A stretch of DNA of 64,000 nucleotides from Streptomyces sp. CB01881 (lineage in GTDB: Bacteria; Actinomycetota; Actinomycetes; Streptomycetales; Streptomycetaceae), in contig NZ_CP026498.1 of assembly GCF_002953255.1 (NCBI RefSeq), positions 423,862-487,861 of the forward strand, given 5' to 3'. Every line of letters begins with the position of its first letter. Position 1 is the first letter of the stretch. Below are positions 56,020 to 63,868 of the stretch, piece by piece. The notes under the pieces are model-generated. The model worked only from the letters and a program-made list of their open reading frames with translations. It searched no databases and was not told the DNA's origin. The position numbers were made by a program, and so were the translations under genes.

Positions 56020-56784
56020 ATGAAGCTCGCCCGCGACACCTGGCTGGTCTTCCAGCGTCAGCTGCTGCTGATGTGGCGGACTCCGGTCTGGATCGCCGTC
56101 GGGGTGATCCAGCCGATCTTCTACCTGCTGCTCTTCGCACCGCTGCTCAAGAAGGTGCTGGCACCGATGGGCGCCACCACCTACGCCGAGGCCTACCAGG
56201 TGTACGTGCCCGGCTTGTTGGCGGTGCTCTGCATCTTCGGCGGCCTCTACACCGGCTTCAGCCTGCTCGGCGAGCTGAAGGCCGGCATCATCGAGCGGGC
56301 CCGGGTGACCCCGGTCAGCCGGCTGGCGCTGCTGCTCGGCCGGGCACTGCGCGAGACGGTGGCACTGCTGGTCCAGGCCGTCATCATCACCCTGGTCGCG
56401 CTGCCGTTCGGCCTGCGGGTCGGCCCGGTGGACCTGCTGCTGGCCTACCTGCTGCTGGGCCTGCTGGCCCTGATGACCTCGGCGATCTCCTACGGCATCG
56501 CCCTGCTGCTCCCTGCGGACGAGGCGATGGCCCCGGTGGTGAACACCATCGCGCAGCCGATCGCGCTGCTCTCCGGGGTGCTGCTGCCGCTGGCGCTCGC
56601 GCCGATGTGGCTGCAGTCGATGGCCAAGTGGAACCCCTTCTACTGGGCCGTGGAGGGCATGCGGGCGCTGTTCTCGGGACACGTCGGCGACAGCGTGGTC
56701 TGGCAGGGGCTGCTGGTCGTCGTGCTGATGACGGTCGCGGCGGTGTACTGGTCGGCACGGCTGTTCTCCACCCGGGTGCGCTGA
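56020..56784 (+). CDS. ABC-2 family permease, DrrB type
   Basis: ATG 56020, 254 residues, AAGGGG upstream, 24 bases after the ATPase gene. Six helices are seen; ELKAGIIERARVTPVSRLAL is the cytoplasmic coupling segment of ABC-2 permeases. AISYGIALLLPADEAMAPVV and LLSGVLLPLALAPMWLQSMA are typical of DrrB. It forms the membrane channel for the DrrA-type ATPase. Confidence 0.94.
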   Translation: MKLARDTWLVFQRQLLLMWRTPVWIAVGVIQPIFYLLLFAPLLKKVLAPMGATTYAEAYQVYVPGLLAVLCIFGGLYTGFSLLGELKAGIIERARVTPVSRLALLLGRALRETVALLVQAVIITLVALPFGLRVGPVDLLLAYLLLGLLALMTSAISYGIALLLPADEAMAPVVNTIAQPIALLSGVLLPLALAPMWLQSMAKWNPFYWAVEGMRALFSGHVGDSVVWQGLLVVVLMTVAAVYWSARLFSTRVR

Positions 56785-56807
56785 GGCCCGGCCGGCGGCT
56801 TCGGGCG

Positions 56808-56864
56808 GGCGGTACGGGGGCGGGGGCGGGACCACTGTGGTCCCGCCCCCGCCCCCGTACCGCC
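56808..56864. terminator. 28-bp perfect stem, bidirectional terminator
   Basis: Bases 56808-56835 and 56837-56864 are exact complements around one base. The hairpin is centred between the converging stops of the exporter (56784) and the aminotransferase (56905). Confidence 0.9.
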
Positions 56865-56904
56865 GGCCGTCTCCGGATCGCCGGTCGCCCCCGCTCCGCA
56901 GGTG

Positions 56905-58362
56905 TCACTCGTCCGGATCGGGCGCGGCCTCCTCGCGGACGAAGCGGGCCAGCGCGGCCACCCCGTCCACGATCTGACGTTCCGTCATAGAACTGACGGA
57001 GAGCCGTAGCCTGCGCTCTCCCCCGCCGGCGGGGTAGAACGGCGCCATCGGCGTCCAGAGCACGCCGTGGTCCCGGGCGCACCGCTCCATGGCCGCGTCG
57101 TCGGCCGCGAAGGGCACCGTCAGGACGGCGAAGAAGCCGCCCTCCGGCCGGTTCCAGGACACCCCCAGCCGGCGGCGTTCCGAGGCGGGGAAGTGCAGCT
57201 CCAACTCCCGCAGCAGAACGGTCAGGTTGGCCGCGTAGTGGGCCGTCGCCGCGGCGTTGGCGGCACGCAGACGGCAGTCGTGGCGCAGCAGCATGCCGCC
57301 GATCACGGCCTGGCTGAGCGCGGGCGTGTTGACCGTCGTCATGCTCTTCAGCTTCGCCAGCTCGTCCGCCAGCAACGAGCGCCGCCCGCCGGGCCCGGCC
57401 ACCTCCTGGTCGGCCACGACGTAGCCGAGGCGGGCACCGGGGAAGCAGGTCTTGGCGAAGGAGCCGAGGTAGACGACCTGGCGGCGGCGGTCCAGCGCCT
57501 TCAGCGTGGGCCGCTCGCCCGGCCTGCGGGCGAAGAAGCCGTACGGGTTGTCCTCGACGACCAGCAGGCCCTCCTCGGCCGCCGCGTCCAGCAGCCGGGC
57601 CCTGGCGGGGAGCGGCATGCTGGCGCCGGACGGGTTGGCGAAGTCGGGGACGACGTACAGCGCGCGCGGACGCCGCCCCGCGGCCCGCACGGCGCGGGCG
57701 GCGGTACGGACGGTCTCCGGGTCGGGCCCGCCGTCGGGGCCCTCCGGCACCGGGACGGTGGTCAGGTCCAGCAGCCGGGCGGCGCCGGTCACGCCGACGT
57801 AGCAGGGCGAGCTGACCAGCAGGACGTCGTCCGGGCCCGCGCAGAGGGCGCGCAGCGTCAGCAGCATGCCCTCCTGGGCCCCGACGGTCAGCACCAGGGC
57901 CTCGGGCGGGACGGCGAGGCCCTCGTCGTTGGCGAGGGTCCGGGCGACCAGGTCGGCGATGATGCCCTTGGTCGGCCCGTACTGGAAGAGCGTGGTGCGG
58001 ACGGCGTCCCGGCCCGCGCCGGCGGCCGCCAGGTGGTCGAGGTAGGCGTCCAGGTAGGTGTGGACGTCCTCCGGTTCGAAGAAGCCCTCGTACGGGCGGC
58101 CGGGAGCGAAGGACACGGCCCCGGGGTAGCGGGTGGTGACCTCGTTGAGGAAGGTCATCGCGTCCAGCAGCGGGTCCGCGAGGGAGGCGTGCAGCTCTTC
58201 CAACGCCAGCGGCGGGACCGGATCCGGCGCGCCTGTGGGCTCAGGGACGCCCGTGGACCCGGGCACTCCTGTGGACGCAGGGACGCCCGTGGACCCGGGC
58301 ACGCCTGTGGACGCAGGGGCGCCCGCCGGATGGACCGTGCCCGGCAGCTCGGGCGCGCTCAC
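56905..58362 (-). CDS. PLP aminotransferase resembling HpgT (hydroxyphenylglycine aminotransferase)
   Basis: GTG 58362 overlaps the previous stop (GTGA), so it is coupled to the hydrolase; 485 residues. AMTFLNEVTTRYPGAVSFAP, LFQYGPTKGIIADLVARTL, VLTVGAQEGMLLTLRALCAG and YLGSFAKTCFPGARLGYV, with the Schiff-base Lys, match the aminotransferase class I/II group that includes HpgT. HpgT converts 4-hydroxyphenylglyoxylate to Hpg, typically using Tyr as donor. The N-terminal 45 residues are Ser-Thr-Gly-Val-Pro repeats not found in HpgT; a GTG within the coding sequence after them may be the true start. Confidence 0.85.
   Translation of the reverse strand: MSAPELPGTVHPAGAPASTGVPGSTGVPASTGVPGSTGVPEPTGAPDPVPPLALEELHASLADPLLDAMTFLNEVTTRYPGAVSFAPGRPYEGFFEPEDVHTYLDAYLDHLAAAGAGRDAVRTTLFQYGPTKGIIADLVARTLANDEGLAVPPEALVLTVGAQEGMLLTLRALCAGPDDVLLVSSPCYVGVTGAARLLDLTTVPVPEGPDGGPDPETVRTAARAVRAAGRRPRALYVVPDFANPSGASMPLPARARLLDAAAEEGLLVVEDNPYGFFARRPGERPTLKALDRRRQVVYLGSFAKTCFPGARLGYVVADQEVAGPGGRRSLLADELAKLKSMTTVNTPALSQAVIGGMLLRHDCRLRAANAAATAHYAANLTVLLRELELHFPASERRRLGVSWNRPEGGFFAVLTVPFAADDAAMERCARDHGVLWTPMAPFYPAGGGERRLRLSVSSMTERQIVDGVAALARFVREEAAPDPDE
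58247..58318. repeat. Two 36-bp tandem repeats in the aminotransferase 5' region
   Basis: Each unit is itself two related 18-mers (starting ACGCCCGTGGACCCGGGC and ACTCCTGTGGACGCAGGG), with one mismatch between copies. They encode (P/A)STGVPGSTGV-type repeats. Confidence 0.9.
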
Positions 58363-59297
58363 CGGAGGGCCTCGCGCAGCCGCTCGGCGGCGTACTGCTG
58401 GGCGGCGGCGGCCGCGTCGAGGACGCCCGTCATGGCGAAGAAGCCGTGCGGCATACCCGCGTACCGCCGGGACTCGACGACGACGCCCGCCGCCCGCAGC
58501 GCCTCGGCGTAGTGCTCGCCCTCGTCCCGCAGCGGGTCGTACTCGGCGGTGATCACGGTGGCGGGCGGCAGGCCGGCGAGGCTCGGGGCGCGCAGGGGGG
58601 AGGCGTGCGGGTGGTCGCCGTCGGCGGGGTCGGCGAGGTAGTGGCCCCAGTACCAGGCGACCGAGCGGCGGTTGAAGAGCGCCGGGTCGTCGTGTTCGCG
58701 CAGCGAGGCGGTGTCCGCCCGGTGGTCGGTGTTCGGGTAGACGAGCAGCTGGTGGCGCAGGGCCGGTCCGCCCTCGTCACGGGCGAGCAGGGTGAGGGCG
58801 GCGGCGAGGTTGCCGCCCGCGCTGTCGCCACCGACGGCCAGGCGCTGCGGGTCGATGCCGAGGTCCGCGGCGTGCCCGGCCAGCCAGTGGGCGGCGGCGC
58901 GGCAGTCGTGGACGGCGGCGGGGAAGGGGTGCTCGGGGGCCAGGCGGTAGCCGACCGAGGCCGTGACGCAGCCGACGGCGTTGGTGAGGCGGCGGCAGAT
59001 CGCGTCGCTGGTGTCCGGCGAGCCGAGGGTCCAGCCCCCGCCGAAGAGGTAGAGCAGGGCCGGGAGCGCCGCGCCGCCGGCCTGCTCGGGGCGGTAGAGA
59101 CGCAGGGTCAGTTCGCCGGCCGGGCCGGGAATGCGGTGCTCCTCCACGGCGGCGACGGGTTCGGGGGTGCCGGCGGCAGCCCGGATGTCGGCGAGGTCGG
59201 CGGCTCTGGCCTGGGCCGGGGTGAGGGTGTAGAGCGGTGGCGTGCCCGCCTGCGCGCGGCGCTCGCGCAGCGCTTGGGCCTGGGGGTGAAGTGGCAT
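58359..59297 (-). CDS. Alpha/beta hydrolase (hormone-sensitive lipase / Aes family)
   Basis: ATG 59297, 312 residues; an in-frame ATG at 59309 is an alternative. LLYLFGGGWTLGS is the oxyanion segment, with Phe in place of the usual His of HGGG. VGGDSAGGNLAAALTLLA holds the nucleophile Ser; EYDPLRDEGEHYAEAL the Asp; MPHGFFAMTG the catalytic His. It is an esterase or lipase. In the cluster it may release the product from a carrier or trim it (inference). It overlaps the aminotransferase gene. Confidence 0.88.
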   Translation of the reverse strand: MPLHPQAQALRERRAQAGTPPLYTLTPAQARAADLADIRAAAGTPEPVAAVEEHRIPGPAGELTLRLYRPEQAGGAALPALLYLFGGGWTLGSPDTSDAICRRLTNAVGCVTASVGYRLAPEHPFPAAVHDCRAAAHWLAGHAADLGIDPQRLAVGGDSAGGNLAAALTLLARDEGGPALRHQLLVYPNTDHRADTASLREHDDPALFNRRSVAWYWGHYLADPADGDHPHASPLRAPSLAGLPPATVITAEYDPLRDEGEHYAEALRAAGVVVESRRYAGMPHGFFAMTGVLDAAAAAQQYAAERLREALR

Positions 59298-59333
59298 GGA
59301 TCGTCCCATCGGACTGGGGGTTCGCGCACCCGG

Positions 59334-59431
59334 GGTCGGCCGCTCGGGGTCGGCCGCTCGGGGCCGACGGCCGGGGATCGGCGGTTCGGAGCCTACGGCC
59401 CGGGGTCGGCGATTCGGGGTCAAGGTTTCGG
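59334..59431. repeat. Seven degenerate 14-bp repeats between cluster genes
   Basis: Units such as GGTCGGCCGCTCGG (twice, exact) and GGTCGGCGATTCGG, GGTCAAGGTTTCGG recur head to tail with an average period of 14. They fill the space between the hydrolase start and the methyltransferase stop. Confidence 0.75.
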
Positions 59432-59461
59432 GCTCAGGGGGTGGGGATCGGGGACTCCGGG

Positions 59462-60232
59462 TCAGCGGTCCGCCTCGACGTAGATCGTCTCGTCCGTGCG
59501 GAACGCGGTGTCGAGGTCGGCGACGTCGGCGCGGCCGCCCTGGCGGTAGGCGCAGTGACGGATCTGCCCCGACTCGAAGCCCGCCCGGGTGAGGACGTGG
59601 CGCAGCTCGTCGAGGTCGTAGATCCACTGGTGGCCGTAGTGGCGGAAGATCTGGTTGACGAGGAAGGCCGGGCGGTCGGGCATCGGCGGGCCGAAGCCCA
59701 TGGTGGTGAGGCGGCGGCGGTGCTTGGCGAGGAAGCCGTCGTTGGTGGCGTAGCCGACCAGGTAGCGGGCCAGGTCGGGGGTGGTGAGGCGCAGGACGCC
59801 CCCGGGGCGCAGCACACGCCGGGCCTCCCGCAGCCAGCCGACGGCGACCGGCAGGGTGACGTGCTCGATCAGGTGCTCGGCGTAGACCCAGTCGACGCTG
59901 GCGTCGGCGAAGGGCAGCGGCCGGCCGATGTCGAGCTGGGTGAACCAGCGGTCGCCGTCGACGCGGTAGAGGGTGCCCGGCTCGGTGACGGTGTCGGGGC
60001 TGGTCAGGGCGGTGAGGTCGGTGCCGAGGCCGGCCGGGTGGGCCGTCCGGAAGGCGGCGAACTCAATGCCGGTCAGACCGAGTTCGCGGAAGTCGTGGTG
60101 GTCGTACGGGAGCCGGTCGGCCGGTTCGAGGGTCTTGCAGGTGGCGACCCGGTCGCTGACCTCGTCGAGGCGGGCGGCGAGGCCCTCGGGGTCGTCCCAG
60201 TCCCAGCCGGGGAAGGCGTCCTGGTTCTTCAT
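59462..60232 (-). CDS. SAM-dependent methyltransferase-like protein
   Basis: ATG 60232, 256 residues. LPFADASVDWVYAEHLIEHV, EARRVLRPGGVLRLTTPDLA and a FLVNQIFRHYGHQWIYDLDE tail match the class I methyltransferase family near COG4627. The N-terminal Gly-rich motif I (D-x-G-C-G-x-G) is not visible, so it binds SAM atypically or is not a methyltransferase. It may methylate an oxygen or nitrogen of the product. It lies between the hydrolase and Hmo-like genes. Confidence 0.78.
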   Translation of the reverse strand: MKNQDAFPGWDWDDPEGLAARLDEVSDRVATCKTLEPADRLPYDHHDFRELGLTGIEFAAFRTAHPAGLGTDLTALTSPDTVTEPGTLYRVDGDRWFTQLDIGRPLPFADASVDWVYAEHLIEHVTLPVAVGWLREARRVLRPGGVLRLTTPDLARYLVGYATNDGFLAKHRRRLTTMGFGPPMPDRPAFLVNQIFRHYGHQWIYDLDELRHVLTRAGFESGQIRHCAYRQGGRADVADLDTAFRTDETIYVEADR

Positions 60233-60409
60233 GGCGTCGGTCCTTCTGTCGGGGCTGTACGAGCTGCAGGAGCTGTCGGGCTGTGGTCGGGTGGCACGTC
60301 AGGCGGCGCATCGGCGCGGGCGGCGCGTCGGGCAGGCGACGTCGGGCGGGCGGCTCATCGGGCGCGCCGCGCTCCTCGGCGGGCAGCCCTTCGGGCAGCC
60401 GGGCCGTGG

Positions 60410-61501
60410 TCAGACGGGCCAGGGTGCGAGGACCGAGCGGTCCAGGGCGGCGGGCATGGGGCGGCCCAACAGGGCCAGCGTGTGCTCCAGTTCGTCGCGG
60501 AGCAGGCCGAGGACGCGGGCCACGCCGTCCTCTCCCCCAGTGGCGAGCCCCCAGAGCACCGGGCGGCCGACCAGCACGGCGCGGGCGCCGAGGGCGAGTG
60601 CGACCGCGATGTCGGTGCCGGTGCGGACGCCGCCGTCGAGCAGGGCCGGCACCTCCGGCGGGAGGGCGGCGGCGACCTCGGGGAGGGCGGCGAGGGCGGG
60701 CAGCGCGCCGTCCAGCTGGCGGCCGCCGTGGTTGGAGACCACGACGGCGTCCACCCCGTGCTCGGCGGCGAGCCGGGCGTCCTCGGCTGTCAGAACGCCC
60801 TTGAGGACCAGCGGGAGGCGGGTGCGTTCGCGCAGCCAGGCCAGGTCCGCCCAGGTCAGGGTGGGGTCGAACTGTTCCAGCGCATGGTCGGCGATGCCGG
60901 AGGAGCCGGCGCCGGCCCGGTGGCTGGCGGCCATCAGCTCCGGGTCGAGGTTGACGGCGCGGATCTGCGGCGGGACGGCGAACCCGTTGCGCAGGTCGCG
61001 CAGGCGCCGGCCTATCCGGGGGGCGTCCACGGTCAGCATCAGGGCGGTGAAGCCGGCCGCCTCGGCGCGTTCGATCAGCGCGGCGAGCGCGTCGCGGCGG
61101 CGCAGCCAGTAGAGCTGGAGCCAGAGCGGCCCGGTGGCCGCGGCGGCGATGGATTCGAGGGTGCGGCTGGCGAAGATCCCGGCGACGAGCAGCGCGCCGG
61201 CCCGTCCGGCTGCCCGGGCGGTCGCCGTCTCGCCGTCCGGATCGACCAGCCGGTGGTAGGCCATCGGGGCAATCCCGACCGGGAGTTGGAGGTCGGATCC
61301 GAGCAGCCGCACGGCGGTCGAGCAGGCGGAGACGTCGACGAGCGTGCGCGGCCGCAGTGCGTGGCGGCCGAACATTTCCCGGTTCCCCGCGAGGGTGCGT
61401 TCCGCTTCGCTGCCACCCTCGATGAAGTCCCATATTTCTGGTGGAAGTTGGGCGCGTGCAGCGCGCTCGATCCCGGCCAGCGTGAGCAGTCCCACGGGCA
61501 T
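60410..61501 (-). CDS. FMN-dependent alpha-hydroxyacid oxidase resembling Hmo
   Basis: ATG 61501, 363 residues, GGGAGCGAGG upstream. LPPEIWDFIEGGSEAERTLA, LQLYWLRRRDALAALIERAE, LTVDAPRIGRRLRDLRNGFA, LVLKGVLTAEDARLA and VVVSNHGGRQLDGALPALAA (catalytic His-Gly-Gly-Arg) are the family core; GGVRTGTDIAVALALGARAV binds the FMN phosphate. The match to 4-hydroxymandelate oxidase (Hmo) of glycopeptide clusters is strong. It oxidises an alpha-hydroxyacid to the alpha-ketoacid that the HpgT-like enzyme can aminate. HmaS, the enzyme before it, is not in the window. Confidence 0.88.
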   Translation of the reverse strand: MPVGLLTLAGIERAARAQLPPEIWDFIEGGSEAERTLAGNREMFGRHALRPRTLVDVSACSTAVRLLGSDLQLPVGIAPMAYHRLVDPDGETATARAAGRAGALLVAGIFASRTLESIAAAATGPLWLQLYWLRRRDALAALIERAEAAGFTALMLTVDAPRIGRRLRDLRNGFAVPPQIRAVNLDPELMAASHRAGAGSSGIADHALEQFDPTLTWADLAWLRERTRLPLVLKGVLTAEDARLAAEHGVDAVVVSNHGGRQLDGALPALAALPEVAAALPPEVPALLDGGVRTGTDIAVALALGARAVLVGRPVLWGLATGGEDGVARVLGLLRDELEHTLALLGRPMPAALDRSVLAPWPV

Positions 61502-61564
61502 CCTCGCTCCCGGACGGCCGCGCTCGGACCAGTCCCGGTTCCGCAGCGTAGGAGGTCCGCACCA

Positions 61565-61593
61565 GATTGGTATAGACCTTGATTTGACCAATC
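61565..61593. promoter_or_regulatory. Divergent control site with HutC-like GGTATAGACC
   Basis: Between the Hmo-like gene and the AMP-ligase gene. GATTGGT (61565-61571) and ACCAATC (61587-61593) are inverted repeats 15 bp apart, and GGTATAGACC (61569-61578) fits the GT-N-TA-N-AC core of HutC-type GntR sites such as DasR. The region is AT-rich. Direct binding is untested. Confidence 0.5.
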
Positions 61594-61672
61594 GTCTGTG
61601 CAAAGGTCTGGCAACGGAATTGACCGTATTGGTTGAGAACGGCGTCCATGTCAAATCTCCTCACTGCGTGGA

Positions 61673-63103
61673 GTGGCGTTGACCGGCATTTCCCTCTCAT
61701 CACTTCCGCCCTCTTCACCGCCGCACGCCGACGCCCCCCACCACTGGGTGGAACGGTTGCTGCTGGCCGGCCCCGGGGGCGAGGAGTGCCTTCACTTCGG
61801 CACACCCGTCGACCGTGACGCGCTGCGCGCCCTGGTCGGCGAGCAGGTCGAGCGGCTGGCCGCGGCCGGCCTGGTGCCGGGCGGAACGGCCGCACTGCGG
61901 CTGCCGCCCTCACTGGGCTTCGTCGCCGCTCTGCTGGCCTGCTGGCAACTGCGCGCCCAGGTGGCCCTGCTGGACCACCGGCTGACCGACCACGAGGTCG
62001 ACCTCGCGGTCGGACGGCTGGCCCCGCAGGTGCTGGTAGGGTCCGAGCACCGGACCTCGGCGGCGCTGCGCGGCTTCTCCGAGGTCGATCCGGTGGCCGT
62101 CCGGCTGCCGGGCGGGCGACCGGCGGCCACCGGCCACGTGCTGGTCCAGCTCAGCTCCGGATCCACCGGTCCGGCCAAGGTCATCGCCCGCACCGCCGGC
62201 GACCTCGTCCGTGAACTCACCTGCTACCGAAAGCTGGTGGACTTCCCGGGCGAGGGCGATCGGGTGGTGCTGCTCTCCTCGGTGGTGCACGTGCTCGGAC
62301 TGGTCGGCGGACTGCTGAACAGCCTGCACGCCCGCGCACCGCTGACCGTGCCGGCCCGGATGACGGCCGCGGGCATCCTCGCCGCCGTCGCCGCGGAACG
62401 GGAACGGCCGACCACCGTGATCGGCGTCCCCTTCCACGCCGAACTGCTGGCCGGCGCGGCCTCGCCACCCCCGTTGCCCCGGCTGCGGCGGATGGTGGTG
62501 GCCGGGGAGCTGGTCCGCCCGGGCCTGCCGGCCGCCTTCACCGCGGCGTACGGCGTCCCGCTGGGCACCATGTACGGGATGACCGAACTCGGCGTCATCG
62601 CCACCGACCTGACCGGCCGACTGCACCCGGCCAAACAGCCGGTGGACGGCATGGACCTCCGGCTGGTGGACGGGGAGTTGCAGATCGGGACGGCCGCCTC
62701 GCCGTACCCCGGCCTGGACGACCCGACCCGCTGGTCGGACGGCTGGCTGCACACCCGGGACGCCGCGGTCCTGGAGCCGGCCACCGGGCTGGTCACCGTG
62801 CTCGGCCGCCGGGACTCGCAGGTCTCGATCGGCGGGCTCAAGGTGGACCTCACCGAGGTCGAGCAGACCCTGGCGGCCCTGCCGGAGGTCCGCGAGGCCG
62901 TGGTGGTCTTCGACGAGGGCGCCATCGAGGCGTACCTCGCCGCCGAGGACGGTGCGGACCACACGCTCGTCCAGGAGCGGCTGGTCCGGGAGCTCGCCGC
63001 CTACAAGCGGCCCCGCCGGCTGGCCTTCCTGCCGCAGCTGCCGCGCACCGCCACCGGGAAGCTGCTGCGCGACCCGGCCGTCCTGCGGGCGGCCGCCCGC
63101 TGA
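61673..63103 (+). CDS. AMP-dependent acyl/aminoacyl ligase (free-standing adenylation enzyme)
   Basis: GTG 61673 (or TTG 61679, five bases after GGAG), 476 residues. LVQLSSGSTGPAKV at 158-171 is the A3 loop, TMYGMTELG is A5, DGWLHTRDAAVLEPATGLVT, then VLGRRDSQVSIGG, are A7-A8, and RTATGKLLRDP near the C-terminus holds the adenylation Lys. It activates a carboxylic acid, probably loading the carrier encoded next. Shorter than NRPS A domains and without a carrier of its own. Confidence 0.88.
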   Translation: MALTGISLSSLPPSSPPHADAPHHWVERLLLAGPGGEECLHFGTPVDRDALRALVGEQVERLAAAGLVPGGTAALRLPPSLGFVAALLACWQLRAQVALLDHRLTDHEVDLAVGRLAPQVLVGSEHRTSAALRGFSEVDPVAVRLPGGRPAATGHVLVQLSSGSTGPAKVIARTAGDLVRELTCYRKLVDFPGEGDRVVLLSSVVHVLGLVGGLLNSLHARAPLTVPARMTAAGILAAVAAERERPTTVIGVPFHAELLAGAASPPPLPRLRRMVVAGELVRPGLPAAFTAAYGVPLGTMYGMTELGVIATDLTGRLHPAKQPVDGMDLRLVDGELQIGTAASPYPGLDDPTRWSDGWLHTRDAAVLEPATGLVTVLGRRDSQVSIGGLKVDLTEVEQTLAALPEVREAVVVFDEGAIEAYLAAEDGADHTLVQERLVRELAAYKRPRRLAFLPQLPRTATGKLLRDPAVLRAAAR

Positions 63104-63305
63104 ACCGCGGTTCCCCGCCGAACCCGGTCCGCCCACCCGCCCGAACGCAGTATCCGCATTGCCCTTCCCGGCCGGGCCGACGCGAATACCCCTCCGTCCC
63201 CGCGGCACCTTCACCGCGGGACCGGAGCGGCCCTCCCGTCGCACCCGAACGGAATTCCCCGACGAACCGCACGCGCCGCCGCGTGCAGGCACCAAGGAGC
63301 ACACC

Positions 63306-63581
63306 ATGCAGGACCGCATCCGCGAGTTCGTCCTCGCCGCGCTGGCCGAGATGCAGTACGACGTCTCCGAGGTCACCGGCGACACCGACCTCGGCCCGGC
63401 CGGGCTCGACCTGGAGTCGCTCGCCCTCGCCGACCTCTCCGTGCAGGTCGAGGACGAGTTCGGGGTCAAGTTCGACCTGGACGAGATGGAGAGCACCGCG
63501 CTGATGACGCTGGACCAGTTCACCGCCGACGTCGCCGAGCGCGTCGCCGCTTCCACGGCCACCTCGGGCAGCCCGGCGTGA
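63306..63581 (+). CDS. Acyl carrier protein
   Basis: ATG 63306, 91 residues, AAGGAG upstream. Helix 1 is IREFVLAALAEMQYDV; the 4'-phosphopantetheine Ser is in PAGLDLESLALADLSVQVED; FGVKFDLDEMES follows, then helix 4. It is the first gene after the AMP-ligase and probably receives its acyl group. Start of a dense set with overlapping genes. Confidence 0.92.
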   Translation: MQDRIREFVLAALAEMQYDVSEVTGDTDLGPAGLDLESLALADLSVQVEDEFGVKFDLDEMESTALMTLDQFTADVAERVAASTATSGSPA

Positions 63582-63868
63582 CCGGCCCCGGCCTCCCCGA
63601 CCGGGCCGAGGTGGTGGAGATCCTGGCGGCGTTCGGGCAGCGCGCCGCCGACTCCGTTCCCGAGGAGCTCGGATCACTCGAACTCACCTGGCTGATCGCC
63701 GAGTTCGAGCAGCGCTACGGCATCGAAGCGGACCTCGACGACGAAGCTTTCGAGGCGATCCGGACCGTGGACGACGCCACCGCGGTACTCCGCGCCGCCG
63801 TCCTGGCCGACGCCGCGAGCGCGCCGGCCGCGCCCGTTCCCGCGACGCCCGGGGCCGCACCGTCATGA
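63578..63868 (+). CDS. Carrier-like protein with G-S-L-E-L motif
   Basis: GTG 63578 overlaps the previous stop (GTGA), 96 residues. EELGSLELTWLIAEFEQRYG has the carrier-protein helix 2 shape with Ser but Gly in place of the usual Asp before it; the tail is Ala/Pro rich. It may be a second carrier or a carrier-like partner of the ketosynthase that follows. No other domain is visible. Confidence 0.72.
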   Translation: MTGPGLPDRAEVVEILAAFGQRAADSVPEELGSLELTWLIAEFEQRYGIEADLDDEAFEAIRTVDDATAVLRAAVLADAASAPAAPVPATPGAAPS

